64,000 bases of DNA, taken from Pseudomonas viciae. Lineage in GTDB: Bacteria > Pseudomonadota > Gammaproteobacteria > Pseudomonadales > Pseudomonadaceae. Made by a program: the position numbers and the translations under genes. The notes under the pieces were generated by a model, which was not told the DNA's origin, searched no databases, and saw only the letters and a program-made list of their open reading frames with translations. The stretch spans positions 4,972,001-5,036,000 of the forward strand of contig NZ_CP035088.1 in assembly GCF_004786035.1 (NCBI RefSeq), written 5' to 3'. Positions 38,796 through 48,247 of the stretch are shown here, one piece after another. Position 1 is the first letter of the stretch; each line of letters opens with the position of its first letter.

Positions 38796-39325
38796 GTGGA
38801 CTTGTCCTCATGCTGATGATGCTGTCGGCTCAGGCCGACGAGCTGCCGCCACCGGCCTACCAACTGGCAGCGCATAGCGCCGACATTCCCTCGGCGGTGC
38901 TGTTCGCCATCGCCCTGCAGGAGAGTGGTATCCGTGTCCGTGGTCGGCTGCTGCCCTGGCCCTGGACGCTGAATATCGCCGGAACACCCTACCGTTTCGC
39001 CAACCGCCAAGCGGCGTGCCACGCCTTGCTTCAGGCCCTCGTCCGACATGAGGCCAAGCGGGTCGATGTCGGGCTCGGACAAACCAACCTGGGTTACCAC
39101 GGACAACGCTTTTCCAGCCCTTGCGAAGCCCTTGATCCCTACCGAAATCTCGCCGTGACCGCCGCGCTGCTACGTGAGCATCACGCCGCCACCGGTGATT
39201 GGGTATTGGCTGCCGGACGCTATCACCGCCCGGCAGGAGGTGCGCCGGCCGCGCGCTACCGCGTCGGCTTTTCCCGGCAGCTCGAACGGCTGCTGGTTTC
39301 CTTTGAACAGGTCACTCCACCATGA
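38777..39325 (+). CDS. Lytic transglycosylase-like ICE protein
   Basis: A 182-residue SLT-type muramidase for local opening of peptidoglycan during assembly of the transfer channel. After a signal peptide (about 4-21) comes IPSAVLFAIALQESG, with the catalytic-type Glu in the ALQESG motif, then DVGLGQTNLGYHG in place of the usual GLMQ motif, and AAGRYHRP. Both ends overlap neighbouring genes, so expression is coupled with the transfer operon. Confidence 0.85.
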   Translation: MAASRLSGLVLMLMMLSAQADELPPPAYQLAAHSADIPSAVLFAIALQESGIRVRGRLLPWPWTLNIAGTPYRFANRQAACHALLQALVRHEAKRVDVGLGQTNLGYHGQRFSSPCEALDPYRNLAVTAALLREHHAATGDWVLAAGRYHRPAGGAPAARYRVGFSRQLERLLVSFEQVTPP

Positions 39326-39837
39326 AACCAATCGCCCTTACCTGTTACTCCATCCTGCTCTTGGCACCTCTGGCCCAGGCGGAACTGACGACTGACGAGG
39401 ACTGGCGTGGCGATTTCCCACAGCCCCATTTTCAATCGACGGGTATCCGTATAAATGACAGCGCCCCGTCTGATCGGACCAGTCCTACATACCTGTCCAC
39501 CTTTGCAGACGAGGCCTGGATACTGCCGGTCAGCAGCTCTCAATTGAGCCCAGGCCCGATCACGCCTCGCCCGCTGAACATGCCGGGCTTGCAGCCGTTC
39601 TTTCTGGTGGGCGACGATCCTCAGTCGCTGGCCTGGCTGCGTCAACGCGCTGCTGGACTGCGCGAAATGGGCGCGGCCGGCCTGGCCGTCGAAGTCGCTG
39701 ATACCGCAGCCCTGTCGCGGATCAGAGCCGCGGCTCCGGGCATCACCATCTTGCCAGTCAACGGCAACGACATCGCCAGCCGTTTGCAGATCGAGCACTA
39801 CCCCGTCTTGGTCACCCCCACCTCGCTGGAACAGTGA
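39322..39837 (+). CDS. TIGR03765 (PFL_4695) ICE protein
   Basis: A 171-residue exported protein of the TIGR03765 family. A cleavable signal (about 1-20, LAPLAQA) precedes a short variable part and the conserved C-terminal domain (about 90-170): MPGLQPFFLVGDDPQSLAWL, then LAVEVADTAALSRIRAAAPG and a closing RLQIEHYPVLVTPTSLEQ. The fold resembles TraW/TrbC-like assembly proteins. Lies directly before traD. Confidence 0.87.
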   Translation: MKPIALTCYSILLLAPLAQAELTTDEDWRGDFPQPHFQSTGIRINDSAPSDRTSPTYLSTFADEAWILPVSSSQLSPGPITPRPLNMPGLQPFFLVGDDPQSLAWLRQRAAGLREMGAAGLAVEVADTAALSRIRAAAPGITILPVNGNDIASRLQIEHYPVLVTPTSLEQ

Positions 39838-39846
39838 GTCCGAGCC

Positions 39847-41952
39847 ATGGCCGAGCATGTGATGGAGTCCAAGCTCCGGCCCGCCGTGGAGCTGTACACC
39901 GTCGCGTTCTGCATCGCTGCTGCGACGCTGTGCATGTATTCGCCCTGGGCCGTGGCCCTGTCTCCCGAGATCGGCAGGTTCGCGGCGCTGGCCTATGCCT
40001 TGTTCGGCTTCATCCGGTTGCGCCAAGCCTGGGAGGTACTGCGTTATCGTCGCAATATCCGCCGGCTGCCCCGCTTCGAATTGACCAGTCGACAGATCCC
40101 TGTCAGCCGCAGGCGTCTGTTCATGGGCCGCGGCTTTCGCTGGACTCGACTGCACACCCAACGTTTAGTCGAGGCCCAAGATCCGGCCGTCGCCCGTTAT
40201 GTCGACCAACCGGCCAGCTACCGTCTGGCGCGTGGGCTTGAGCGGCGTTTAGAGCATGCGCCATTTCCGCTCTCGGCCCTGGCGCGTGTCACGGCCTGGG
40301 ACCATGTTTTCAATCCAGTGCGTCCGCTACCACCGGTAGGCGGTTCACCTTTGCTGCATGGCGTCGAACCGGACGAGATGGAAGTCAGCCTGCCGCTGGG
40401 CGAACGCGTGGGACATACCCTGGTGCTGGGCACCACCCGTGTCGGCAAGACGCGACTGGCTGAGGTGTACATCACCCAGGACATCCACCGCGTCGACCAC
40501 GAAGTAGTGATCGTCTTCGACCCCAAGGGCGATGCCGACCTGCTCAAGCGCATGTACGTCGAAGCGCGTCGAGCCGGCCGGGAGAAAGAGTTTTATGTCT
40601 TCCATCTGGGTTGGCCGGAGATCTCGGCCCGCTACAACGCCGTGGGACGTTTCGGGCGTATTTCGGAGGTGGCATCGCGCATCGCCGGACAGCTTAGCGG
40701 CGAAGGGAACTCAGCCGCCTTCCGCGAGTTTGCCTGGCGCTTCGTCAACATCATTGCCCGCGCCCTGATCGAACTGGGTCGGCGCCCGGACTACCTGCAG
40801 ATTCAACGGCATGTGGTCAACATTGACGCGCTGTTCATCGAGTACGCCCAGCAGTTTTTCGCCAAGACTGATCCGAAAGCGTGGGAGGTCATCGTCCAGA
40901 TCGAGGGCAAGCTCAACGAGAAGAACACGCCGCGACATATGGTGGGACGAGAAAAACGCGTGGTGGCCATCGAACAATACCTGGCGGCGAAACGGGTATT
41001 TGATCCGGTGCTGGACGGACTGCGTTCGGCCGTACGGTATGACCGGACCTATTTCGACAAGATCGTCGCTTCGCTGCTGCCATTGCTGGAGAAACTCACC
41101 ACCGGCAAGACCGCGCAATTACTGGCCCCCAACTACACCGACCTGAATGACCCGCGCCCGATCTTCGACTGGATGCAGATCATTCGAAAACGCGGCATCG
41201 TCTATGTTGGTCTGGATGCCCTGACCGATGCCGAGGTCGCCGCTGCGGTGGGCAACTCGATGTTTGCCGATCTGGTCTCGGTTGCCGGGCATATCTACAA
41301 ACATGGCATTGATCAGGGGCTACCGGCAGAGAGTAGTAGTACAGAAAAACTGCCCATCAACCTGCACGCTGATGAGTTCAACGAGTTGATGGGCGATGAG
41401 TTCATACCGCTGATCAACAAGGGCGGCGGCGCTGGCATCCAGGTGACAGCCTATACCCAGACCCTCAGTGACATCGAAGCGCGCATTGGTAACCGTGCCA
41501 AAGCCGGCCAGGTCATCGGCAACTTCAACACCCTACAGATGCTTCGCGTGCGTGAGACCGCCACCGCCGAGCTGCTCACCCAGCAGTTGCCCAAGGTCAA
41601 TGTGCTGACCAAAACCCTGGTCTCGGGCGCCACCGACACCTCCGATCCTGAGGCCACTACGGACTTCACCTCGTCCTCGCAGGATCGTGTCAGCAGCACC
41701 AGCGTACCGTTGATCGAGCCTGCCCACATCGTCAGCTTGCCCAAGGGACAAATGTTCTCCTTTCAAGCCGGCGGCCAACTCTGGAAGGTGCGAATGCCGT
41801 TGCCTAAACCCTCCAATGACGATGCCATGCCCAAGGACCTGCAGGAGCTCACCCAGCGGATGCGGGCAGCCTACAACGAGAACGCGGGGCAATGGTGGAG
41901 TGCGAGCGGGGGTGGCCCAACCATTGTGTTCAATCTGGATCAGGTGGGGTAG
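39847..41952 (+). CDS. traD: Type IV coupling protein TraD
   Basis: A 701-residue inner-membrane ATPase that brings the relaxase-DNA complex to the secretion channel. Two hydrophobic segments lie near the N-terminus (about 15-60). The Walker A motif is GTTRVGKT at about 195-202, VIVFDPKGDADLL follows, and the Walker B-like acidic segment HADEFNELMGDE is near 505. This matches the SXT/PFGI-1 TraD class, with the long middle region between motifs. It is followed after 90 bases by the TIGR03747 membrane protein. Confidence 0.93.
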   Translation: MAEHVMESKLRPAVELYTVAFCIAAATLCMYSPWAVALSPEIGRFAALAYALFGFIRLRQAWEVLRYRRNIRRLPRFELTSRQIPVSRRRLFMGRGFRWTRLHTQRLVEAQDPAVARYVDQPASYRLARGLERRLEHAPFPLSALARVTAWDHVFNPVRPLPPVGGSPLLHGVEPDEMEVSLPLGERVGHTLVLGTTRVGKTRLAEVYITQDIHRVDHEVVIVFDPKGDADLLKRMYVEARRAGREKEFYVFHLGWPEISARYNAVGRFGRISEVASRIAGQLSGEGNSAAFREFAWRFVNIIARALIELGRRPDYLQIQRHVVNIDALFIEYAQQFFAKTDPKAWEVIVQIEGKLNEKNTPRHMVGREKRVVAIEQYLAAKRVFDPVLDGLRSAVRYDRTYFDKIVASLLPLLEKLTTGKTAQLLAPNYTDLNDPRPIFDWMQIIRKRGIVYVGLDALTDAEVAAAVGNSMFADLVSVAGHIYKHGIDQGLPAESSSTEKLPINLHADEFNELMGDEFIPLINKGGGAGIQVTAYTQTLSDIEARIGNRAKAGQVIGNFNTLQMLRVRETATAELLTQQLPKVNVLTKTLVSGATDTSDPEATTDFTSSSQDRVSSTSVPLIEPAHIVSLPKGQMFSFQAGGQLWKVRMPLPKPSNDDAMPKDLQELTQRMRAAYNENAGQWWSASGGGPTIVFNLDQVG

Positions 41953-42042
41953 CCCTACTCTGCCGGCGGTTTCAGACTCGAGAGAGCACATTTAGAAGGC
42001 ACTCTGACAACGTTAGTCCTGCCGTGCGCGACGGAGCGAAAG

Positions 42043-42774
42043 ATGGCGACTTCTACACAAAATACGCCTCCACAACCGATGCAGCGCCCAGGATTGATCG
42101 TCTCGGCGATCAGCCTGGTCCTGCGCATCATTGGATTATTGATCGCCTCGCTCCTGTTCTCGATCCTGGTCGAGTTCGCTGGCTTGCTGCTGTTCTGGGG
42201 TGACCAGGGCTGGCGACACAGTCAGACCATGTTGACCAATGAACTGGGCTGGCTCAGCGAGAACTTTAAATCGTCACTCATCATTCAACAGCCCGGGCAA
42301 ACCACTGCCCAGTGGCTGGATTTTCTCAATCAGTGGTTGTTGGTCAAGACCGGCTTTGCGGACTTTGCCCTGCTGGCACGGGTATCGAGTCAGGGCAACG
42401 GTATATGGAGTTGGATCAACCAGCTCTACGTGAGCATCGAGGATTTTGTCTTGGCGGCGGTGTATGTCACCTTTACCTTCGTCGTGCGCCTGACCATCCT
42501 GGCTCTGGCTACACCGCTATTTCTGCTGGCCATGTTCACCGGTTTTGTGGATGGTTTGATACGCCGCGACCTGCGCAAGTTTGGCGCGGGCCGGGAAAGC
42601 AGCTTTGTTTATCACCGCGCCAAACGAGCAGTGATGCCACTGCTGATAGTGCCCTGGATCATTTACCTGTCCTTACCCTTTTCGCTCAATCCAATGGCCG
42701 TATTTTTACCTTGCGCCGCGATGCTTGGTATGGTGATGGCGATCACAGCAGCGACTTTTAAGAAGTACCTTTGA
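42043..42774 (+). CDS. TIGR03747 (PFL_4697) ICE membrane protein
   Basis: A 243-residue inner-membrane protein with about four hydrophobic helices: LVLRIIGLLIASLLFSILV (about 26-45), a pair near 140-175 (FTFVVRLTILALATPLFLLAMF), and a C-terminal one (LPFSLNPMAVFLPCAAMLGMVM region). The TIGR03747 family always follows traD in this ICE class and is thought to assist the coupling protein. After it the transfer operon is interrupted by a 500-base gap and a regulator gene. Confidence 0.87.
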   Translation: MATSTQNTPPQPMQRPGLIVSAISLVLRIIGLLIASLLFSILVEFAGLLLFWGDQGWRHSQTMLTNELGWLSENFKSSLIIQQPGQTTAQWLDFLNQWLLVKTGFADFALLARVSSQGNGIWSWINQLYVSIEDFVLAAVYVTFTFVVRLTILALATPLFLLAMFTGFVDGLIRRDLRKFGAGRESSFVYHRAKRAVMPLLIVPWIIYLSLPFSLNPMAVFLPCAAMLGMVMAITAATFKKYL

Positions 42775-43269
42775 ACTGCCGAGCTTGAAAATTGAGTATC
42801 ACTTGTTTACGGATGTGCTCGCCAACCGATGCATCACCTGTGATCTTCGTTTCTCCTGGACGTCAACCGATGACACTAATCCATCGCTCGCTGAGGGCAC
42901 GCGCTAGCGTCTGATGAATCAACTGAAAGCATCACGTGAGGCCGTCAAGGATGCGAAGGTACGATACCGTCAAATCAAAATTGCAAGGTCCAGTGTTCAC
43001 TCGGACAAGGTAGCCCTTGAAAAAAGGTGGCCGGCCCGGTGAAATGGCGAGCATCTGATTTTTATTCAACGCAGAGTCGTCGATGCCGCCTGTGCAGAGT
43101 GGTATATGAAAACAGTGACGGGATTTGCGCTTTCTAAGACCCGAAATATCGGCAGGTGCGCGCTCGGAGATCCGAAAGTCGCGGCTCGGTTGCCATTCCC
43201 GCCGCCCTTACTCTGCAATTGACATAAAGCTTTTAACCCGGCTACAAACCAATATACCTAGGGACGCTC
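42775..43269. other. Gap with candidate promoter for an inserted XRE gene
   Basis: 495 bases without a supportable gene. At its right end TTGACA (about 43219-43224), a 17-base spacer and CTACAA form a plausible promoter for the XRE gene at 43270. The rest shows no recognised feature. Confidence 0.5.
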
Positions 43270-43671
43270 ATGTCGCTCAAAACAGCATTTGCTTCGGTAC
43301 TCAAAGCAACCCGCACGGCTCGCGGGCTTTCCCAGAAAAATCTTGCCGAAGTAAGTAGCCGGACGTACATCTCGAAATTGGAGCGCGCCCAGTGCAGCCC
43401 CACTCTAGAGATGATGAGCGCTTTGAGCGTACCGCTGAATTTGAGTCCTCTGACGTTGATTGCTATGACCATGAGTGTTGAAACAGGCCATTCCGTCGCA
43501 TCGATCGTGAATCGTATTGAGGACGATCTAGCTGAACTCGCCCAAGCAGGCATTAACGAAGGTTTACAGGTGCTGGCACCAGCGAAGCCCCATAAAACCA
43601 AGGCTTTCTCTCTGCAGGGTAGGCAACCAATGAAATCTCACAAGCAAACTGAATTTTTATTTCTCGAGTAA
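43270..43671 (+). CDS. XRE-family regulator inserted in the transfer region
   Basis: A 133-residue Cro/CI-type protein. HTH at residues about 5-60: FASVLKATRTARGLSQKNLAEVSSRTYISKLERAQCSPTLEMMSALSVPLNLSPLTLI, read in segments. The C-terminal half is helical without known domain. It separates TIGR03747 from the RAQPRD gene, which are neighbours or nearly so in most related ICEs. It has its own candidate promoter and is less GC-rich than the tra genes, so it is probably an acquired regulator of this element. Confidence 0.82.
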   Translation: MSLKTAFASVLKATRTARGLSQKNLAEVSSRTYISKLERAQCSPTLEMMSALSVPLNLSPLTLIAMTMSVETGHSVASIVNRIEDDLAELAQAGINEGLQVLAPAKPHKTKAFSLQGRQPMKSHKQTEFLFLE

Positions 43672-43911
43672 GCAACTAAAACGATTCGCGGAAGGTGAGC
43701 TCACACTCCACGCGCCTAACCCTATTCTCAAAAACTAGCTGGAACCCAAATTCAGAGCTTGAACACTCCGTGTGTGCTGCTACAGAAGTAAACCTGGTTA
43801 AAATTCCAACGTCGTCCCCCTCAGCAAAACGATAACTTTCGCCTCAGTTTTTTTGCAGTTATTTTGCTCCCCTTTCTCGATTCTGCCCCTAATGCACTTA
43901 GGGCCATAATC

Positions 43912-44247
43912 ATGCCTGCTTCTATTATTCAATGTCTGTTACTCCTCTCGTTGGCCGTCTTTAGTGGCATCAGCTTTGCCGCATCTGCTCATGAGCAAAA
44001 TCAGCTCAACCTAGTCCAACAGCAGCTTGACACTATCGAACGTCTTGCCACTCGCGCCGAAACAAACCGTACATCAGAACCCAACGAGCGCTACCGCTTC
44101 GATTATCCCCGCTTGACCCAGGACATCCAGCGCATTCGCCGAGGGGTACAGGGTTACCTGTCCCCCTCCCGCGCTCAACCCCGCGACCCCGGCGAGCTGA
44201 CCGGCGATTACCGTCTCGACGCTCCGCCCGCGGAGCCCTCGCCATGA
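43912..44247 (+). CDS. RAQPRD family ICE protein (TIGR01690)
   Basis: A 111-residue exported protein named for the motif RAQPRD, present here in SPSRAQPRDPGEL. A signal peptide (LLLLSLAVFSGISFAASA) follows the ATG at 43912; the longer frame from a TTG at 43864 would disturb it. The middle is a helical segment with EQNQLNLVQQQLDTIERL. It opens the second run of transfer genes and overlaps the next gene by four bases. Confidence 0.9.
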   Translation: MPASIIQCLLLLSLAVFSGISFAASAHEQNQLNLVQQQLDTIERLATRAETNRTSEPNERYRFDYPRLTQDIQRIRRGVQGYLSPSRAQPRDPGELTGDYRLDAPPAEPSP

Positions 44248-44483
44248 GCATGACTGACGCCCAGTCCTCAGCTTTCCAAAACGCCTCCGGTTTCTCGGCA
44301 CAGAACAGTTCGACGCTGTGGCTGTCCCTGGTTCTGGTCCTGGCGTTGCTCTGGTGTGCCTGGGTGATGTGGACCGCTTACCGGGGTTGGGCGGTCGGCA
44401 GCGTGCGCTTCGGCGCATTTGGCGGGAGTACCGCACGGGTACTGCTCGTCTTGCTGATTTTGATGTTTTTCACCTTGTCCTAA
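44244..44483 (+). CDS. TIGR03758 ICE membrane protein
   Basis: A 79-residue protein with two membrane helices (about 27-47, SLVLVLALLWCAWVMW, and 62-78, VLLVLLILMFFTLS), family DUF3262/TIGR03758. It begins QSSAFQNASGFSAQNSSTLW, the conserved N-terminus. Probably a TraA/VirB2- or VirB3-like small component of the secretion channel, since it lies directly before another small two-helix protein. Confidence 0.87.
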   Translation: MSMTDAQSSAFQNASGFSAQNSSTLWLSLVLVLALLWCAWVMWTAYRGWAVGSVRFGAFGGSTARVLLVLLILMFFTLS

Positions 44484-44500
44484 CCCAGGAGATCGCCGTC

Positions 44501-44872
44501 ATGCTCAAGTGCCTTGTCCCTCTGATACACAATCTGCGTGATCGCACCAACCAGCGCTTGATCGGTCTGCTGCTGGTGCTTGGTCCCAGCCTGGCTTTTG
44601 CCGAACTTCCGACCATGGAGGCCCCTTCGCGTGGCGAAGGCTCCGGTTTGATCGAAACCATCAAAAACTACGCCTACGACGGCGGCATTCTGCTCGGCCT
44701 GCTGATCGCCCTACTCGCCTTTTTGGGCGTGGCCTGGCATTCGCTCACCGTGTATGCCGACGTGCAAAACCAGCGCAAAACCTGGAAGGATCTCGGCGCG
44801 GTGGTGGGTATCGGCGCCCTGCTGGTGGTAATCATCATCTGGTTCCTGACCAAGGCTGCTGCGATTTTGTGA
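44501..44872 (+). CDS. TIGR03745 (PFL_4702 type) pilin-like ICE membrane protein
   Basis: A 123-residue protein of the DUF2976/TIGR03745 family. The ATG at 44501 is preceded by AGGAGA. A cleaved signal (to about LAFA) leaves a mature part starting ELPTMEAPSRGEG, with two membrane helices (about 63-83 and 99-118). Size, processing and layout suit a VirB2-like pilin or channel protein. An upstream in-frame extension to 44318 overlaps TIGR03758 and is not credible. Confidence 0.88.
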   Translation: MLKCLVPLIHNLRDRTNQRLIGLLLVLGPSLAFAELPTMEAPSRGEGSGLIETIKNYAYDGGILLGLLIALLAFLGVAWHSLTVYADVQNQRKTWKDLGAVVGIGALLVVIIIWFLTKAAAIL

Positions 44873-44879
44873 GGTCGAC

Positions 44880-45293
44880 ATGAACGACACAATCGAACAT
44901 CTTGCCGACGGCACCTTGGTCTTTCTGCCGGAGCGACTCAATCGTGATCCCGCCGTATTGCGGGGGTTAACCAATGATGAGATGTGGATAGCGCTTGGCA
45001 CCGGCGCCGTCATTGGCCTGCTGCTGGGCGTGCCTCTGGCGATCGCCACCGCGTCCATTGCGGTGGCGCCGACCGGCATGATCGTGGGTATGGCGTTGGT
45101 ATTATTTGCCGGCGGCACGCTTTTGCGTCGAGCCAAACGGGCTCGCCCCGAGACCTGGTTGTACCGCAAGCTCGAATGGGTACTTGCCAGCCATTGGCGC
45201 CTTGGTCGCGGACGTTTGATTCTCCACTCCGGCGCCTGGACGGTTCGCCGTTCGCGTCGACTGCGCCCTGCCCTGTCTCGGTGGCAGCCATGA
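44880..45293 (+). CDS. TIGR03750 conjugal transfer protein
   Basis: A 137-residue inner-membrane protein of the DUF3487/TIGR03750 family: conserved VFLPERLNRDPAVLRGLTNDEM at the N-terminus (read in segments), then two membrane helices (about 40-62 and 64-84), then a basic tail. By position and layout it is the TraL/VirB3-like component. It overlaps the next gene by four bases. Confidence 0.88.
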   Translation: MNDTIEHLADGTLVFLPERLNRDPAVLRGLTNDEMWIALGTGAVIGLLLGVPLAIATASIAVAPTGMIVGMALVLFAGGTLLRRAKRARPETWLYRKLEWVLASHWRLGRGRLILHSGAWTVRRSRRLRPALSRWQP

Positions 45294-45931
45294 GCCGTTT
45301 TCGGAACAAGGTCGATGCCCAACAGGCGCATATCTTCAGCCTACGCCTGGCGGTAATAATCCTGACCCTGCTCTGTGCCGGACTCTGGTACGGCTGGCGC
45401 TCGGCACCGACCGATCTGACCGTGCATGTACCACCGGATCTGCGCTCGGGCAGCACGCGCAAGTGGTGGGATATTCCCTCGGAGAATGTCTATGCCTTTG
45501 CCCTGTACATCTTCGGTCAACTCAACCGCTGGCCCTCGGATGGCGAGCAGGACTATCGCCGCGCCATCTATGGCTTGCAGTCCTACCTGACACCCGCCTG
45601 CAAGGCCTTCCTCGAGGGCGACTACGAGTACCGCAAGGCCGCCGGCGAACTGCGCCAGCGGGTGCGTGGCGTCTACGAAATTCTGGGCCGAGGCTACAGC
45701 GAAGATCCGGAACTCCGGGTCAAGCAACTCGATCGCGACAGCTGGCTGGTCAAGCTCGACCTCAACGCCGATGAGTATTACGCCGCGGAACCAGTGAAGC
45801 GGGTGGTGGTGCGTTATCCCTTGCGCGTGGTGCGTTTTGATCTGGACCCCGAACGCAATAAGTGGGGGCTGGCGCTGGATTGTTATCAGGGCACGCCGCA
45901 AAAAATCTCCCTGCCTGGAGGTGAGCCATGA
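45290..45931 (+). CDS. TIGR03746 (PFL_4703) ICE protein, TraE/VirB8-like
   Basis: A 213-residue protein with one N-terminal membrane helix (about 19-38) and a periplasmic domain, family DUF2895/TIGR03746. SGSTRKWWDIPSENVYAFALYIFGQLNRWP is the family signature (read in segments). Position between TIGR03750 and TIGR03749 corresponds to the TraE/VirB8 slot of F-type systems. The ATG at 45290 overlaps the previous stop; a longer frame back to 44984 is antiparallel in meaning and not used. Confidence 0.88.
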   Translation: MSRFRNKVDAQQAHIFSLRLAVIILTLLCAGLWYGWRSAPTDLTVHVPPDLRSGSTRKWWDIPSENVYAFALYIFGQLNRWPSDGEQDYRRAIYGLQSYLTPACKAFLEGDYEYRKAAGELRQRVRGVYEILGRGYSEDPELRVKQLDRDSWLVKLDLNADEYYAAEPVKRVVVRYPLRVVRFDLDPERNKWGLALDCYQGTPQKISLPGGEP

Positions 45932-46740
45932 AGCGGATGTCTACCCTGGGACTCACTGTCTCCCTGATGCTAGGGGGAGCTGCAGCGCAGGCTGTCGAGC
46001 TGATGCACTGGGAGCGCCTACCCCTCGCGGTCCCACTGGTGATCAATCAGGAGCGGGTGGTCTTTGTCGATGAGGATGTTCGCGTCGGCGTGCCCTCAAC
46101 CCTGACGGACAAGCTGCGCGTGCAATCAACCGGCGGCACGCTGTACCTGCGCGCATCAGAAACCATTGCCCCGACCCGACTGCAACTGCAATCGGTCACG
46201 ACGGGCGAGATCATCCTGCTGGATATCGCGACCACACCTGGTGATCAACCACTGGAACCCGTGCGTATTCTCAAGAATGCTCAGGTGCAGGCTACCGAGG
46301 CTGAAACCAGCACCGCCCCTGTTCCAGAACGTACGCCGATCCCGGTCGCGTTGACGCGCTACGCCGCACAGAGTCTGTACGCGCCGCTGCGTACCGTGGA
46401 GTCCCTACCCGGTGTACGCCGCGTCCCGCTCAAGCTGCGCACCGAGCTGCCGAGCCTGCTGCCGACCGAGAATGTGTCCAGCACACCCATCGCCGCCTGG
46501 CGACTCGGTGATTACTGGGTGACGGCGGTGAAGTTGCGCAATCGTGGTTCAGAGGCGATGCAACTCGATCCACGCCGACTTCAGGCCAAGCTATTTGCCG
46601 CGGCCTTCCAGCATGCTTTCCTCGGGCCTGTCGGCAGTGCGGAAGACACCACGCTCGCCTACCTCGTCACCCGCGGTGCCGGCCTCGAACACGCCATGCT
46701 GCTTCCGCCCGTTGCGCGAGGTGCTGACGATGAAAGCTAA
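45928..46740 (+). CDS. TIGR03749 (PFL_4704) ICE protein, TraK-like
   Basis: A 270-residue exported protein of the DUF3438/TIGR03749 family. The signal peptide ends near AAAQA; the conserved part begins VELMHWERLPLAVPLVINQERVVF (read in segments), with VGVPSTLTDKLRVQSTGGTLYLRA following. It occupies the TraK/VirB9-like position, forming part of the periplasmic core of the channel. It overlaps the previous and next genes. Confidence 0.87.
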   Translation: MKRMSTLGLTVSLMLGGAAAQAVELMHWERLPLAVPLVINQERVVFVDEDVRVGVPSTLTDKLRVQSTGGTLYLRASETIAPTRLQLQSVTTGEIILLDIATTPGDQPLEPVRILKNAQVQATEAETSTAPVPERTPIPVALTRYAAQSLYAPLRTVESLPGVRRVPLKLRTELPSLLPTENVSSTPIAAWRLGDYWVTAVKLRNRGSEAMQLDPRRLQAKLFAAAFQHAFLGPVGSAEDTTLAYLVTRGAGLEHAMLLPPVARGADDES

Positions 46741-48247
46741 CGCCTTGCTCAAATGGCTGGTACCGGCTGCGCTACTGGCCGTGGTGTTGATCATCCTGAA
46801 AACCTGGGTCGCGGGGGGCAGTAGTTCCTCTCCAGAGAAGCCGGTCGATCAGGGCAACCTTCAGTTATCCGCCGAGCAAGCCAAGTCGCTCGGCATTGCG
46901 GGCGATACCCCGCGCGACACCGTCGCCACCCTGGTCGGTCAGGTGAAGGCCATGCGCAGCGACATGCTCGGTTTGAAGAAACACAACGATTCACTGCAGA
47001 CGGAGAACACCCGCCTGCGCGAGCGGGAAAACAGTGTCGATTCGCGTATCCAGACGGCGCTTGCCAGCGTGACCCAGCAGGTAGACGAAGGCCGCCGACA
47101 AGCCAACGAGGCCCGACTCAAAGCGGAACAAGACAGTCGTCAGGCTCGCGGTCTGCTGACGCAATTGCAGGAGCAGTTGTCAGGGCTGACCGGCAAAGGC
47201 AAGGATATGCCGATCGGATTGGGGCTTGAGCCGGGCGACGGGGCTCAGTTCGAAGGGCAGCATTCGGCCAATGATCCACTGCAGTGGATTGAGCCCTCGG
47301 ATGCGCCGACCACCGACGCCCGAGGCAAAACCAAGACTTCCTCCGCGCTGAGTCTGCCTACCACTTTCAACTCACTGGAGGGCCTAAAAGAAAACGCTAT
47401 TGATCGCAGCCAGAAACAGCTACGGGCAGTCACCGAGGGTGAGCGCGACCTGACACGATCCGCTGATCGTACCGAAGGGGCGAAGCCGGTCTACACCATT
47501 CCCGAAAACGCCACGCTGATGGGCTCGGTCGCGATGACCGCGCTGATCGGCCGCGTCCCAGTAGACGGCACGGTGAATGATCCCTATCCCTTCAAGGTGC
47601 TGGTCGGCCCCGAGAACCTGACCGCCAACGGTATCGACCTGCCGGACGTTGCGGGGGCTGTGATAAGCGGCACGGCATCCGGTGACTGGACCCTGTCTTG
47701 CGTTCGCGGACAGGTCGAGTCAATCACCTTTGTGTTTACCGATGGCACCATCCGCACGGTGCCGCAGCCAAAGGCGGTAGCCAGTCGCAATGCCTCCGCC
47801 ACCCAGAGTTCGAACACCGACAAGATCCGTGGCGGACTCGGTTACCTGTCCGATCCGTATGGCATCCCGTGCATTGCCGGCGAGCGCCGCTCGAACGCCC
47901 AGCAGTACCTCGGCAGCCAGAGCCTGATCACCGCGGCGGGCGCCGGTGTCGCCGCTCTGCTCGGGGATGAGCGCAACAACAGCAGCGTGATCAGTTCGGG
48001 CGGCAGTACGCTCGGGGTCACCAGCAGCAGTGGCAACAGTGCACTGAACTCAATGCTCAGCGGTGGAGTCAGCGACATCCGCGAGTGGATCAACAAACTG
48101 TATGGCGAAGCCTTTGCGGCCGTGTACGTGCCACCAGCCGCCCAAGTCGCACTGCACCTCGACCATGAGATCACCATCGACTACGAGCCCAAGGGCCGGA
48201 GCGTTCGCCATGAAAAAGACCCTGCCTCCCTGCCTGATCTGGATTAG
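46730..48247 (+). CDS. TIGR03752 (PFL_4705) ICE protein, TraB/VirB10-like
   Basis: A 505-residue protein with an N-terminal membrane helix (about 9-28, WLVPAALLAVVLIILKTWV), a long coiled coil (about 70-150) and a large periplasmic domain with a Gly/Ser-rich C-terminal region and final PPAAQVALHLDHEITIDYEPKG, typical of TraB/VirB10 scaffold proteins spanning both membranes. The ATG at 46730 lies inside the end of TIGR03749; the frame is open much further upstream, but that extension has no homology features. Confidence 0.88.
   Translation: MKANALLKWLVPAALLAVVLIILKTWVAGGSSSSPEKPVDQGNLQLSAEQAKSLGIAGDTPRDTVATLVGQVKAMRSDMLGLKKHNDSLQTENTRLRERENSVDSRIQTALASVTQQVDEGRRQANEARLKAEQDSRQARGLLTQLQEQLSGLTGKGKDMPIGLGLEPGDGAQFEGQHSANDPLQWIEPSDAPTTDARGKTKTSSALSLPTTFNSLEGLKENAIDRSQKQLRAVTEGERDLTRSADRTEGAKPVYTIPENATLMGSVAMTALIGRVPVDGTVNDPYPFKVLVGPENLTANGIDLPDVAGAVISGTASGDWTLSCVRGQVESITFVFTDGTIRTVPQPKAVASRNASATQSSNTDKIRGGLGYLSDPYGIPCIAGERRSNAQQYLGSQSLITAAGAGVAALLGDERNNSSVISSGGSTLGVTSSSGNSALNSMLSGGVSDIREWINKLYGEAFAAVYVPPAAQVALHLDHEITIDYEPKGRSVRHEKDPASLPDLD

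Noticed and set aside
44984..45289. Upstream extension of the TIGR03746 gene
   Set aside because: Extension overlaps TIGR03750 in another frame; family homology starts at the ATG at 45290.
46544..46729. Upstream extension of the TIGR03752 gene
   Set aside because: Overlaps the TIGR03749 gene and adds residues before the membrane anchor that have no family features.
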